Source: an uncultured Sphaerochaeta sp. (lineage in GTDB: Bacteria; Spirochaetota; Spirochaetia; Sphaerochaetales; Sphaerochaetaceae). Taken from it: a stretch of 64,000 bases of DNA. The stretch spans positions 1,364,001-1,428,000 of the forward strand of contig NZ_OY762555.1 in NCBI RefSeq assembly GCF_963666015.1, written 5' to 3'. Shown in pieces: positions 42,910 through 52,677 of this stretch; position 1 is the stretch's first letter, and each line of letters begins with the position of its first letter. The notes beneath the pieces were generated by a model that searched no databases, was not told the origin of the DNA, and worked only from the letters and a program-made list of their open reading frames with translations. A program made the translations under genes and the position numbers.

Positions 42910-44169
42910 ATGGATTACAGTATACACCGAAGCCGACTTATTCCTGGAGTCAGTATCTTCCTGTTGATTCTTTTTGCAATCCTACAGTTTGAGCTATCCT
43001 TCAGTGAGTTGGTAGCACCAATTGAACGATCTTTTGATGAATCTCCTCAATTTTTCCCACTAAACAGATGGAGACTACAGAGACATGTCTTATTGGTTGT
43101 TATGGCTTGTCTCGGGTTCTTTCTTGCTATTAGCCAGAGAAAAGGGATACAAACGTTTCTCTTTATTCTTCAGACCATCGGATTTGGAATTACACTCTTT
43201 GCAGATACCTTTCCCGATTTCTCTGCACTTACCCTTTTCATTGCAATGTGTCTTGAATTACATCTGATAACCAACCATCGCATTGCGAGCACAATCTCGT
43301 TGGGTTATGGTTTTGCCTTGGTCCTATTTCCACGCGTGGAATCTTCATGGTACTTCATATCAATACCCCTCTCTTCAGAAAAACGACTGGCTCTCGCCTT
43401 CTATGCATTACTATTTATTATAATCCTTCACCTTTATCACAAGATGTTGGAAGAGCTAGAACATGAAAAGGCCTCAAACAACTATCTTAAACGTTCTGTT
43501 GTAGAACTTTCCAGTGCCAATGTCGGATTCCAGAACTATGCATCAAGAGCCAAGGAAGTTGCCTCCAGGGAAGAGCGAAACAGGATTATTCGTGAGGTAC
43601 ATGACTCAACAGGGTACACACTTACCAATATCACAATGATGATGGAAGCTGCAAAAAGCCTTATCTACTCGAATCCAGCAAAACTCATGGATATCCTCAC
43701 CAAGACGAAGGAGATTTCACAATCTTCATTGCAGCAAATACGAAAGACGTTACGAATTCTGGGAAAAGAAAAAGAACAGGTTGAAAATCCGTTGCATGTG
43801 TTGCATCGTATATTTACCACTTTTGAGCAGGCAACCAATGTACGGGTCCAAGTAGAATACCGCAATATTGGTATGGCCCCACAGCACCTGATAGATGCAA
43901 CGCTTTTTAGAATAGTCCAAGAAAGTCTGACCAATGCATTCTGGCATGGGGAAGCAACCCAGGTTAGTGTACAATTCAGATATGAAGAAGATGAAGGACT
44001 GACTGCTATTATTGCTGACAATGGTAAGGGAGCCGCCACCATCAGCGAAGGAATTGGCTTGAAAAGCATGCGTGAACAACTCAATGAAATTGGTGGTTTA
44101 GTAACCATCCAAACTATAAAGGGATCTGGATTTCAGTTAAATATATTAATTCCAAATCGGGAGCTTTAA
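42910..44169 (+). CDS. Sensor histidine kinase (NarL/DesK type)
   Basis: A 419-residue membrane kinase. The N-terminal 175 residues hold five to six hydrophobic segments with little periplasmic sequence. A short coiled coil (about 178-225) follows, then the HisKA_3 dimerisation domain with phospho-acceptor His231 in REVHDSTGYTLTN, and an HATPase domain with RIVQESLTNAFWHG, DNGKGA and GIGLKSMREQ. ATG 42910 lacks a good ribosome-binding site. The response regulator follows 2 bp after the stop. The pair probably controls the adjacent ABC-transketolase-kinase operon. Confidence 0.92.
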   Translation: MDYSIHRSRLIPGVSIFLLILFAILQFELSFSELVAPIERSFDESPQFFPLNRWRLQRHVLLVVMACLGFFLAISQRKGIQTFLFILQTIGFGITLFADTFPDFSALTLFIAMCLELHLITNHRIASTISLGYGFALVLFPRVESSWYFISIPLSSEKRLALAFYALLFIIILHLYHKMLEELEHEKASNNYLKRSVVELSSANVGFQNYASRAKEVASREERNRIIREVHDSTGYTLTNITMMMEAAKSLIYSNPAKLMDILTKTKEISQSSLQQIRKTLRILGKEKEQVENPLHVLHRIFTTFEQATNVRVQVEYRNIGMAPQHLIDATLFRIVQESLTNAFWHGEATQVSVQFRYEEDEGLTAIIADNGKGAATISEGIGLKSMREQLNEIGGLVTIQTIKGSGFQLNILIPNREL

Positions 44170-44171
44170 GA

Positions 44172-44861
44172 ATGAAAATGAGAAAACGAGTCCTCCTAGT
44201 GGATGATCAGAAACTTTTTGTTGATAGTCTCCGCATGGTAATCGATTCGCGCTCAGAAGAACTGGAAGTAGTCGGCGTTGCCTATGATGGAATCAACGCG
44301 CTTGAAATGACCACAGAACTCGAACCCGATTTGGTCGTGCTTGACGTTCGTATGCCAAATATGGATGGAGTGGAGACAATCAAGTTGCTCAAGAAATCCA
44401 ATCCAACATTGAGAGTACTGATGCTTACCACCTTTGATGATGACGAACAGGTCACCCAAGCACTTGGCTATGGAGCTGTTGGCTATTTACTCAAAGACAT
44501 GGCGCCAGATGACCTAATCAATGCTATGAGGACCGCTACTGAGGAGAATGTACAGCTCTCTTCTTCTGTAATACAAAAACTCCTCAAACAAAAAAAACAA
44601 GAGCAGATTACAGCAGATGAGATTAAGAACAATCCCCCTGTCAATGACACCATAGGAAAAGTTACCCCAAGGGAGGCTGACATCCTCCACTTGATTGCGG
44701 ATGGATATAACAACAATGAGATAGCCGAAAGCCTGAAAATTGCAGTCCAAACCGTTAAAAACCGCGTAAGTGAGATGTATTTTAAATTTGATGTCCATGA
44801 TCGTTTACACCTCATGCGCAAGGCGAAAGAACTAGGCTTTGGGAGGAGAACCGGTACTTGA
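44172..44861 (+). CDS. NarL/FixJ-family response regulator
   Basis: A 229-residue two-domain regulator. Receiver acidic residues are Asp11-Asp12, the phospho-acceptor is Asp58 in VVLDVRMPNMDG, and the conserved Lys lies in LLKDMAPDD. The C-terminal LuxR helix-turn-helix is VTPREADILHLIADGYNNNE through VQTVKNRVSEMYFKF. It is the partner of the preceding kinase and is followed by a strong terminator. Confidence 0.94.
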   Translation: MKMRKRVLLVDDQKLFVDSLRMVIDSRSEELEVVGVAYDGINALEMTTELEPDLVVLDVRMPNMDGVETIKLLKKSNPTLRVLMLTTFDDDEQVTQALGYGAVGYLLKDMAPDDLINAMRTATEENVQLSSSVIQKLLKQKKQEQITADEIKNNPPVNDTIGKVTPREADILHLIADGYNNNEIAESLKIAVQTVKNRVSEMYFKFDVHDRLHLMRKAKELGFGRRTGT

Positions 44862-44876
44862 GTACCGGTTTTTCTT
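44849..44876 (+). terminator. Rho-independent terminator after the two-component genes
   Basis: AACCGGTACT and AGTACCGGTT form a 10-bp stem with a 2-base spacer (effective loop four), followed by TTTCTTT. The hairpin begins within the last codons of the response regulator gene. Confidence 0.85.
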
Positions 44877-44960
44877 TGTAGAAACAGGTACTAAAGCTTC
44901 TTGTGTTCATCAGTTAGTACAGTAAGCTGAGGATAAGAAAACAAAAAGGAGGAAAATCGT

Positions 44961-46217
44961 ATGAAGAAATACTCAACGATTTTCGTGATGTTACTCGTTC
45001 TGACATTGCTGCCAGTCTCTCTGTGGTCTGCAGCTCAGCCAGAAGAAAAATCAGACGTAGTTGAACTAACCGTATGGTTTGGTCGAGAAAATTTCATACC
45101 TGATGGGGGGTTCGATGCATTCCATGCAAAATACCCCAACATCAAGATAACGGCGGATGTTATTCCCCTCGAACAGGCTCTAACTGAGGGAGCTAAGGCC
45201 ATTGGTGCAGGAGTTGGACCAGATATTCTGCAAACTGATTCTCGTAGACTACCCCCATTCGTAGAAGCTGGAATGCTGCAACCAATGGATTCCTACATTG
45301 AACAATGGAAACAGGAAGACCCTGCCACCTACAATGCACTCTCCACTTCAGCCTGGGAGCATGCAACCCATAATGGAAAACTCTATGGTGTCAATATTTT
45401 CGCAGGTCCTTTCAACAACGTCTATCGCATAGACTGGTTGGAACAACTGGGAATGGACGTACCTGAGACTTGGGAAGAAGTACTTGATGTAGCTCGCGCA
45501 ACCAGAGATGCAGGACTGGGATACGGATTTGTTGTTCGTGGCCCCAACAGCACCCCTTGGTTTTTCGCACACTACATGGCAATGGGTGGCAAATTCGTGG
45601 ACAATGTAATCCAGCTTGACTCCCCTGCTGGTATCTATGCATTGAACTTCTACCAGACTTTGGTAAAAGAAGATCTGGTTAGTGACGATGTAATCGCTTG
45701 GGGCTCTGGTGACATGCGTGCAGCATTCATCACTGGCCGTGCAATGATGGCTCCAATTGGCACCAACATCTTCCCGAATATTCAGGAAGAAATGAAGTAT
45801 GGTGAGAAGTGGGGTGCAACCCCGATGCTTCCTAGAGAGGGATATGAGAAAGATTATTCCTATGCATCACTTGGCTGGCCTTTCTTGGTAACCTCCAATT
45901 GTGAACATCCCTATGAAGCAAGTCTCGTACTACGTTATTTGGCAGAAAATGACAATGCAATGAGTGTTGCACGTCGCTATCAGCCGACTACAGTAACTAC
46001 GGTCTGGAGTGATCCTGCTTATCTTGCTGAACAACCTTGGTCTGGGGATTTCGAGGAAGCCTTGAACAACATGACAAGAACTCCTGCTACTGTATTCATC
46101 ACTGAAGTCGACAATATTGTACTCGATGCCCTCGGAGAGGTCATGGAGAACGTAAACGCAGATCCTGCTGAGGTTGCAAAACGCTACCAGAAGCAACTCG
46201 ATGCATTAGGTAAATAA
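44961..46217 (+). CDS. Sugar ABC transporter substrate-binding protein (family 1)
   Basis: A 418-residue periplasmic binding protein. The signal peptide core is FVMLLVLTLLPVSLWSA; the mature part has VELTVWFGRENF, ADVIPLEQALTEGAKAIGAG and WGSGDMRAAFITGRAMMAPIG, typical of family 1 (MalE-like) proteins. ATG 44961 follows AAAAAGGAGG. A strong hairpin separates it from the two permease genes. No ATPase gene is adjacent, so a shared MsiK-type ATPase elsewhere is likely. Confidence 0.9.
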   Translation: MKKYSTIFVMLLVLTLLPVSLWSAAQPEEKSDVVELTVWFGRENFIPDGGFDAFHAKYPNIKITADVIPLEQALTEGAKAIGAGVGPDILQTDSRRLPPFVEAGMLQPMDSYIEQWKQEDPATYNALSTSAWEHATHNGKLYGVNIFAGPFNNVYRIDWLEQLGMDVPETWEEVLDVARATRDAGLGYGFVVRGPNSTPWFFAHYMAMGGKFVDNVIQLDSPAGIYALNFYQTLVKEDLVSDDVIAWGSGDMRAAFITGRAMMAPIGTNIFPNIQEEMKYGEKWGATPMLPREGYEKDYSYASLGWPFLVTSNCEHPYEASLVLRYLAENDNAMSVARRYQPTTVTTVWSDPAYLAEQPWSGDFEEALNNMTRTPATVFITEVDNIVLDALGEVMENVNADPAEVAKRYQKQLDALGK

Positions 46218-46234
46218 CAAAACTGATTTTAAGG

Positions 46235-46266
46235 ATGGGGGTTCCCTTCTGAACCCCCATTATTTT
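46235..46266 (+). terminator. Stem-loop between binding-protein and permease genes
   Basis: ATGGGGGTTC and GAACCCCCAT form a perfect 10-bp stem with a 6-base loop, followed by TATTTT. It is a good rho-independent terminator inside the operon, probably giving partial read-through to the permeases. Confidence 0.8.
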
Positions 46267-46286
46267 CACCCAAGATAGGAAACACT

Positions 46287-47174
46287 ATGAAAACATCACT
46301 CTTTCATAAGCGTAGAAAAAACCTCATGCCATATTTGATGGTTATCCCGACAATTCTGTTGGTGACCGGGGTACTTGGATATGCAATCCTGATAGCTCTC
46401 AAAGACTCGTTTTATAAGTATCCACTTTTAAGCTTCAATGCAAAAGGCACATTTGTTGGATTTGACAACTACGCAAAGTTATTGACAGACTACAACTTCC
46501 AGAACGCCGTAGGTGTAACCTTCATATTCGTTATTGGGACCGTTCTCTTAGGTATAATATTATCCTTTATCCTTGCTCTTTCCATTTACCATTTGAAAAA
46601 CAAAGCACGGATCTTTCGAACACTTACCCTCATTCCGTATCTGATCAGTGGTGTAGCTGCTGCAATCATGTGGCGCTTCCTGTTCAACGGTGAAGTAGGG
46701 TTTATCAACCATGTAATTAGAACACTCGGAGGTACACCAATCAGCTGGTTGAGTAACCGTTACCTTGCCCTGATGGTTGTAACCCTTGCCAATGTATGGA
46801 AGATGTTCCCGATGTCAACCATGTTATTACTTGCCGGCTTGCAGGTCATTGATCCTGATATTTATGATGCTGCAACGGTAGATGGCTCAAATTGGCGTTC
46901 AACATTTTTCAAGATTACGCTGCCTTTATTGGGTTCATACCTCGCCACCAGTCTTATTTGGTTAACTTTCGGTAGCTTCAATATGTTCAACATCATTTAC
47001 CCACTCACAAGTGGCGGTCCCAACCGGGCGACAGAGGTTATGGCTGTATACATGTATGACTTGGCATTCCAGCACCTCGATTTCTCCAGTGCCTCAGTTG
47101 TTATGATATTCCTACTCATGTTGAATCTTGGATTCAGTATTTTCTATTCGCGCATATTCCGAAACAAGGTATGA
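46287..47174 (+). CDS. Sugar ABC transporter permease (MalF/UgpA type)
   Basis: A 295-residue inner-membrane permease with six helices. The EAA loop is DIYDAATVDGSNWRSTFFKITLPLLG, which contacts the ATPase. It pairs with the permease 10 bp downstream and with the binding protein at 44961. Confidence 0.92.
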   Translation: MKTSLFHKRRKNLMPYLMVIPTILLVTGVLGYAILIALKDSFYKYPLLSFNAKGTFVGFDNYAKLLTDYNFQNAVGVTFIFVIGTVLLGIILSFILALSIYHLKNKARIFRTLTLIPYLISGVAAAIMWRFLFNGEVGFINHVIRTLGGTPISWLSNRYLALMVVTLANVWKMFPMSTMLLLAGLQVIDPDIYDAATVDGSNWRSTFFKITLPLLGSYLATSLIWLTFGSFNMFNIIYPLTSGGPNRATEVMAVYMYDLAFQHLDFSSASVVMIFLLMLNLGFSIFYSRIFRNKV

Positions 47175-47184
47175 CAAGGAGACT

Positions 47185-48051
47185 ATGATGCCCAATTTAA
47201 AAACCCATGCTGGGGCAAATCCAGCATACCACCGAATAGCAAACCTGATAGCTTGGACTTTTCTGGCTTTAATGATGGTTTGGCTTTTCCTACCATTAAT
47301 CTGGTCGGTAACCACTACGTTCAAGACTGCCATTGAAACATACCGGGTTCCGGTTAAAATTTTCCCTGAGAATCTCTCATTTCATAACTATGTAAAGATA
47401 CTTACTGATTCATCCTTCCCACGGTATCTCTTCAATACCGTATATCTTACGGTAATCACGACCATACTGACAGTAATGATCAGCATTTGGCCGGCTTATG
47501 CTTTCTCAAGAATGAAGTTCAAATTCCAGCATATATTGTTGCTGTTCATCATGATTCCCAGACTTATTCCCCGTATCAGTGTGACAATACCATTGTATAA
47601 GATTATTGTAAGTGCTGGATTGCTCAATACCTATACGGCCTTGATCATCACCTACACCATGACATCGCTTCCCTTTGCTGTGTGGATCCTTTCGGGAGTA
47701 TTCCAGTCGATCCCAAAGGAAATTGAGGATTCAGCATTCGTTGATGGAGCTCAACTTATCCAAACAATGTTCAGGATCATGATCCCGATTGCAAGCTCTG
47801 GAGTGGTAACAGTTATCATCTTCACCGTTCGTGAGGCATGGAATGAGTTCCCCTTCGTTCTTTCATTTACCAATTCGGCGACAATGAGAACACTTCCTTA
47901 CCAACTCTATATGTTCAGGGACACTCTGGGCATAGAGGATTGGCCTCTCATCAACACCTTTGCAATTATTACCATCATCCCTATTTTGGTGGTCTACTTC
48001 ATATTCTCCAAGAAAGTCACCAGTGGAATTATTCAAGGTGCACTGAAATAA
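47185..48051 (+). CDS. Sugar ABC transporter permease (MalG/UgpE type)
   Basis: A 288-residue permease with six helices and the EAA loop EIEDSAFVDGAQLIQTMFRIMIPI. AAGGAG lies three bases before ATG 47185 and six before ATG 47188, so the true start may be the second methionine. It completes the importer. The transketolase genes follow 61 bp later on the same strand. Confidence 0.92.
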   Translation: MMPNLKTHAGANPAYHRIANLIAWTFLALMMVWLFLPLIWSVTTTFKTAIETYRVPVKIFPENLSFHNYVKILTDSSFPRYLFNTVYLTVITTILTVMISIWPAYAFSRMKFKFQHILLLFIMIPRLIPRISVTIPLYKIIVSAGLLNTYTALIITYTMTSLPFAVWILSGVFQSIPKEIEDSAFVDGAQLIQTMFRIMIPIASSGVVTVIIFTVREAWNEFPFVLSFTNSATMRTLPYQLYMFRDTLGIEDWPLINTFAIITIIPILVVYFIFSKKVTSGIIQGALK

Positions 48052-48112
48052 CGAATACAACAACATAGGCATGGAACAACAATACAAGGAATCATCCTTG
48101 CACGGAGGTATT

Positions 48113-48940
48113 ATGGACACACAAGAACTGAAACGCTTGCAGAACAAAGCGAAAGAGATCCGCCGACTTACGATAGAAGAGATTGGTAATCTTGGGCTTG
48201 GCCACATCGGTGGTTCTCTCTCAATTGTCGATATTTTAACATTGCTCTATTACAAAATGATGGAGAACATCGACCCCTCGAATCCCAGAAAAGAAGGAAG
48301 AGATAAATTGGTTCTTTCAAAAGGACATGCCGGTCCTGCCCTCTACTCTGTCCTTGCCGATAAGGGGTACTTCCCGAAAGAGTGGTTGATGACCCTGAAC
48401 CAAGGTGGAACCAATCTCCCAAGTCACTGTGACATGAACAGGACCCCTGGGGTTGATTTCACCACCGGTTCTCTCGGACAGGGGAGTTCTGCTGCTGCAG
48501 GTATTGCACTTGCGGAGAAGTTCAAGAACAGTGGTGCAACCACTTATTTGATCATAGGAGATGGAGAGAGCCAAGAAGGACAGATCTGGGAGATGGGAAT
48601 GTTCGCAGCTCAATACAAATTGGATAATCTCATCACCTTCATGGACTACAACAAGCTACAGATTGACGGAACCACAAGTGAAGTAATCGATCTGGAAGAT
48701 ATCGTCCAGAAGTGGAATGGGTTCGGTTGGTTCGTGCAACGCGTCGATGGCCATGACATAGAGGTACTTGAAGAAGCCGTTCTTAAGGCAAAATTCCAAA
48801 GCGGAAAACCTTCAATCATTATCTGTGACACCATCAAGGCAAAGGGATTCTCCCCTGCACAAGGTATGCAGTCCAGCCACCATATGGCGTTCACAAAAGA
48901 AGTAGCACAGAAAGCCCTTAATGACTTACTTGCAGAGTAA
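48113..48940 (+). CDS. Transketolase, N-terminal subunit (two-component/ABC locus)
   Basis: A 275-residue N-terminal half that closely resembles the inositol-locus subunit: GLGHIGGSLS, LVLSKGHAGPALYSVL, GDGESQEGQIW and MDYNKLQIDG. I start at ATG 48113 (MDTQELKRL), five bases after GGAGG; a longer frame from 48071 lacks a ribosome-binding site. The C-terminal subunit follows 13 bp later, so unlike the other four pairs the two genes do not overlap. Confidence 0.92.
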   Translation: MDTQELKRLQNKAKEIRRLTIEEIGNLGLGHIGGSLSIVDILTLLYYKMMENIDPSNPRKEGRDKLVLSKGHAGPALYSVLADKGYFPKEWLMTLNQGGTNLPSHCDMNRTPGVDFTTGSLGQGSSAAAGIALAEKFKNSGATTYLIIGDGESQEGQIWEMGMFAAQYKLDNLITFMDYNKLQIDGTTSEVIDLEDIVQKWNGFGWFVQRVDGHDIEVLEEAVLKAKFQSGKPSIIICDTIKAKGFSPAQGMQSSHHMAFTKEVAQKALNDLLAE

Positions 48941-48953
48941 CGGGAGAAATAAG

Positions 48954-49904
48954 ATGAAAGATATTACAAGCTATACAGATTTGCGTGCAATCTACACCGA
49001 TACACTCATTGATCTTGGGAAGAGTGACGAGCGAGTACTCATCATGGAAGCAGATCTTATGAGTGCCTCAGGAACAAAGCCGTTCAAAGATACCTACCCC
49101 ACCCGCTTGATAAACTGTGGTGTTGCAGAGGCAAATATGGTAGGAGTTGCAAGCGGGCTCTCCTCACAAGGATTCATTCCATTCGTGAACACATTCGGTT
49201 GTTTCGCGACCCGCCGTGCCTACGACCAATTCTTCCTATCTTCTAACTATGCTCGTCAAAACGTAAAATTGGTTGGAACAGACCCGGGTGTTACAGCTAC
49301 CTATAACGGTGGAACGCATATGCCTTTCTGTGATGCTGCATTGACCAGGGTGATACCTGATCTGGTAGTCGTTGAACCATGTGATGGATACTCTTTGCAT
49401 CATCTCTTGAAAGCGGTATACGAACACAAGGGTTCTGTATATATTCGACTCCAGAGAAAAGGCAATCCGATAGTTCATAGCAAAGATACCAAGTTCGAAC
49501 TTGGTAAGGGTATTGTTATACAGGATGGAAGTGATGTTACCTTGATTGCGACAGGGACCTTGATGCTCTCACAAGCTATCGAAGCAGCCAAGGAACTCGC
49601 CAAGGAGAATATCAAAGCTGCTGTCATCGACATGCATACCATCAAACCCTTGGATGAGGAACTCACACTCGCATATGCACAAAAGACCGGAGCAATAGTT
49701 ACCTGTGAAAATGCACAGATGATCGGGGGATTGGGCGGTGCCGTCTCAGAATTTCTGAGTGGATCAGCTCCCACTATTGTCAGGCGAGTTGGGGTACAGG
49801 ATCTCTTTGGTGAGGTTGGTCAACTTGACTATCTCATTGACCGGTTCGAGCTTACACCCGAGCATATTGTGCAGGAAGCCAAGAAGGCTATCTCGCTCAA
49901 ATAA
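48954..49904 (+). CDS. Transketolase, C-terminal subunit (two-component/ABC locus)
   Basis: A 316-residue C-terminal half with CGVAEANMVGVASGLS (activating Glu), GCFATRRAYDQFFLSSNYAR and DMHTIKPLD, close to the protein at 41846. ATG 48954 has GGGAGA seven bases upstream. The ribulokinase-like gene follows after 19 bp, indicating one transcript from transporter to kinase. Confidence 0.92.
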   Translation: MKDITSYTDLRAIYTDTLIDLGKSDERVLIMEADLMSASGTKPFKDTYPTRLINCGVAEANMVGVASGLSSQGFIPFVNTFGCFATRRAYDQFFLSSNYARQNVKLVGTDPGVTATYNGGTHMPFCDAALTRVIPDLVVVEPCDGYSLHHLLKAVYEHKGSVYIRLQRKGNPIVHSKDTKFELGKGIVIQDGSDVTLIATGTLMLSQAIEAAKELAKENIKAAVIDMHTIKPLDEELTLAYAQKTGAIVTCENAQMIGGLGGAVSEFLSGSAPTIVRRVGVQDLFGEVGQLDYLIDRFELTPEHIVQEAKKAISLK

Positions 49905-49923
49905 CAAAGAAGGAAGCACACTG

Positions 49924-51531
49924 ATGGGAGCTGAAAAGCAATATGGGATTGGTGTTGATTTTGGTACAGACTCTGTCCGTGCAAGCCTAGTTGCTTACAT
50001 GGATGGGAAAGTACTCGCCAGCACCTCTGTAGAGTATCCTAGGTGGAAACAGGAGCTGTATTGCGAGAGTAGAATCGCCCAATTCAGGCAACACCCTCTC
50101 GATTACCAAGAGTCGCTTATATCGACACTTGAGAAACTGCTGGCCCCCTTTGATAATTCATTTCGTAGTGCTGTCGGTTCCATCGGTGTCGGTGCAACAG
50201 GATCAACTGTTGCACCAGTGAATGAAACAGGAACGCCTCTGGCGATCTTACCGCCCTTTAGGGATGACCCTGCTGCAATGTTTCATCTCTGGAAGGACCA
50301 TACATCCAGTGAGGAGGCAAGCTCTTTCAACACACTTGCAGGATTATTCAAGGAAAGCTACACCCGTTTCCAAGGTAGATACTCTTCCGAGTGGTTCTGG
50401 GCAAAGATAGCACATACAGGAAAGCAGGCTCCCCATATCAAGGAGGCTAGCAATTCTTGGATAGAGCTCTGTGATTGGATCATCCACCTTCTTGTCGGGG
50501 GGGATGCAATTACCTACCGAAGCAAATGCGCGGCCACCCACAAAGCGTTGTGGAACTCCAACTTCGGCGGGTTACCTTCCATGGAATTTCTTCGTGCGTT
50601 TGATTCCTATGCTGCATCAGTTAGGGAAAACTACACACAGCAGCCGGAAGTAAGTACTGTAAAAACAGGGACGCTCAACAAGTCGTGGGCTTCTCTACTG
50701 GGACTTCCCGAGAATGTGATTATCGGAGGAAGCTCGCTTGACGCTCATGCAGGAGCCGTTGGTGCCGGTATCAAAGAAGGCACGCTGGTTTCAGTATTAG
50801 GCACCTCCGCTGTGCATATGATCCTGCTTCCTTTTGGCAAGGAATCTCAAATGGAGAATCTTACAAGGTATGCAGGACTTGCTGAAGACTCAATCATTCC
50901 AGGGTTCTGGGGTGTGGAATCAGGACAAGCAGCTTTTGGGGATGTGTTATCCTGGTTTTCTCGACTTCTATCAACATTTGTGGAGTCAAAAGAATCGCTG
51001 TTACCTCGCATGGATAAGCTTCTTGAACACACCAAGAAAGAACACACAGTTACTGCGTTGGAATGGCTCAATGGCAGGCGTTACCCTGACACCAGTGATG
51101 CCGTTCGCGGTGCCCTACTTTCCTTGGATCTCTCAACAGATGCAGCCTCACTATATGGGGCTCTTTCTAACGCAATTCTCTTTGGTTTGAAACGTATAGT
51201 ACAAGGCATGCAAGAGAGTGGTATTTCCATTAAACAAGTGCGAGTGACAGGTGGTATCGCGAGGAAGTCTCCGGTTTTGATGCAACGTCTCAGTACCATA
51301 CTCAATCTTCCGATTCTAGTACTCATGGAAAAAGAAACGTGTGCACTTGGCGCTGCAATGTATGGTGCTGTTGCTATGGGAAGGTTCCCCGATCTTGGAA
51401 GAGCTCAGATAGTCATGGCTGCCAAGGAAGGAATATCCTATACGCCTAACAGGGAAGATGTTCCATTCTATGCTGAACTTTATGAAGTATATCTACAGTA
51501 TGGACAAGCATTGGAAACTGTGTGGAAGTAA
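49924..51531 (+). CDS. Ribulokinase-like FGGY kinase
   Basis: A 535-residue FGGY kinase of the AraB type. VDFGTDSVRASLVAYMDGKV opens the protein, GVGATGSTVAPVNETGTPLAILPPFRDDP and the long insertion with FSEWFWAKIAH-like sequence (SSEWFWAKIAH) are ribulokinase features, and the C-terminal VTGGIARKSPVLMQRLS binds ATP. It would phosphorylate a ketopentose such as ribulose. I start at ATG 49924, with AAGGA upstream; the frame extends back into the transketolase gene without support. It is the last gene of the ABC-transketolase operon. Confidence 0.87.
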   Translation: MGAEKQYGIGVDFGTDSVRASLVAYMDGKVLASTSVEYPRWKQELYCESRIAQFRQHPLDYQESLISTLEKLLAPFDNSFRSAVGSIGVGATGSTVAPVNETGTPLAILPPFRDDPAAMFHLWKDHTSSEEASSFNTLAGLFKESYTRFQGRYSSEWFWAKIAHTGKQAPHIKEASNSWIELCDWIIHLLVGGDAITYRSKCAATHKALWNSNFGGLPSMEFLRAFDSYAASVRENYTQQPEVSTVKTGTLNKSWASLLGLPENVIIGGSSLDAHAGAVGAGIKEGTLVSVLGTSAVHMILLPFGKESQMENLTRYAGLAEDSIIPGFWGVESGQAAFGDVLSWFSRLLSTFVESKESLLPRMDKLLEHTKKEHTVTALEWLNGRRYPDTSDAVRGALLSLDLSTDAASLYGALSNAILFGLKRIVQGMQESGISIKQVRVTGGIARKSPVLMQRLSTILNLPILVLMEKETCALGAAMYGAVAMGRFPDLGRAQIVMAAKEGISYTPNREDVPFYAELYEVYLQYGQALETVWK

Positions 51532-51839
51532 TCCGTTACCTTCAAACATCTTATGTTGCTTAAGTCCGGTACCTGAATACTATTTTTTTCATATCTTCAA
51601 GCTTCTTAAAGACTTACTGAACCTCTTATAAGGGAAAATGCTATCGATATGGTCATTGGTCCTCACGATTCTATCCTGCAAGCAATCAATATACTACAAC
51701 AAGGCATGATAGGAGTAGATTCACTTCACTTATGTTTCATTTTCGCTCATTTTCAATCAATATTTTGATTGCAAATGAGCTATTTTCTTGCATTTTTCAT
51801 TCATTTTCTATTATTATATACAAGAAGGACACAAACATC
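51532..51839. promoter_or_regulatory. Intergenic region before the DeoR gene, with a long inverted repeat
   Basis: No gene can be supported in these 308 bp. A 34-base inverted repeat (51746-51779) has two 15-base arms, CTCATTTTCAATCAA and its complement with one mismatch, around TATT. TTTCATT and CATTTTC motifs recur on both sides (51735-51810). This is a likely operator for the DeoR regulator that follows. A T-run near 51583-51590 after the kinase gene may be a weak terminator, but I could not find a good stem. Confidence 0.5.
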
Positions 51840-52604
51840 ATGGATACCTTGAATACACGTCAGAAATCCTTGCTTTCTTTAATTCAGAATCAAGGTGCTG
51901 TCTCAGTCCAAGCATTGTTCAACGAGATTGAAGCCTCAGAGGCTACCATTCGTAGAGATCTCATACATCTTGAAAACCATCATCTGATAGTGCGAAGGAG
52001 AGGCGAAGTTTTTGCGGTTAAGAAATCACTGGAGAGCGCATTTCAACAACGAGAGCATCTAAACAAGGAAGCTAAACAAATAATTGCGCACATAGCAGCA
52101 AACCAGATACAGGAACATGACACCATTATACTTGATGCAGGAACAACAACCCTTGAGATTGCACGGTTGCTTACCAATTATCATGACCTTACCATCCTTA
52201 CCAACTCTCTTCCCATTGCTAATATAATTGCGCCTAGCCGTCTCTCCCTTTCTTTAGCAGGTGGGCATCTCTTCAGTCAGAATATGTCAACGCAAGGCCC
52301 GGATGCAGAGGAATTTTTCAAGAAAGTGGAAGTCGGAAAGTCTTTTATCGGAGCCAGTGGTATTCGTAGGCTCGTGGGCCTTGAAACCCTCAACCCTTTC
52401 GAGGCGGAAATCAAGAAACTCATGGTCGATGCGGCGAAAAAAGTATATGGGGTGGTTGATTCCTCCAAGTTCGATACTGCAGGAATCAACGTGTTCTGCA
52501 ACTTCTCCGACTTGGATTTTCTCATCACTGATAAACCCATCCGAGACGAGGAAACCCTAGCGCTATTGAAGAGACAGGGCGTAGAGGTGCTTCTACCGTC
52601 ATAA
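51840..52604 (+). CDS. DeoR-family transcriptional regulator
   Basis: A 254-residue repressor with the DeoR helix-turn-helix (RQKSLLSLIQNQGAVSVQAL, then ASEATIRRDLIHLENHH) and a sugar-phosphate sensor domain (IILDAGTTTLEIARLL, VYGVVDSSKFDTAG). ATG 51840 has AAGGA upstream. It probably responds to a phosphorylated sugar made by the preceding kinase/transketolase operon, and may regulate that operon, itself, or the GAPDH-PGK-LarA genes 73 bp downstream on the same strand. Confidence 0.9.
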   Translation: MDTLNTRQKSLLSLIQNQGAVSVQALFNEIEASEATIRRDLIHLENHHLIVRRRGEVFAVKKSLESAFQQREHLNKEAKQIIAHIAANQIQEHDTIILDAGTTTLEIARLLTNYHDLTILTNSLPIANIIAPSRLSLSLAGGHLFSQNMSTQGPDAEEFFKKVEVGKSFIGASGIRRLVGLETLNPFEAEIKKLMVDAAKKVYGVVDSSKFDTAGINVFCNFSDLDFLITDKPIRDEETLALLKRQGVEVLLPS

Positions 52605-52677
52605 GATTTGAAAGAATCCGAGGGGACTTCTCCTATACGGATATAAACAAACAAGAACACCAGGAGGTTCAAATAGT

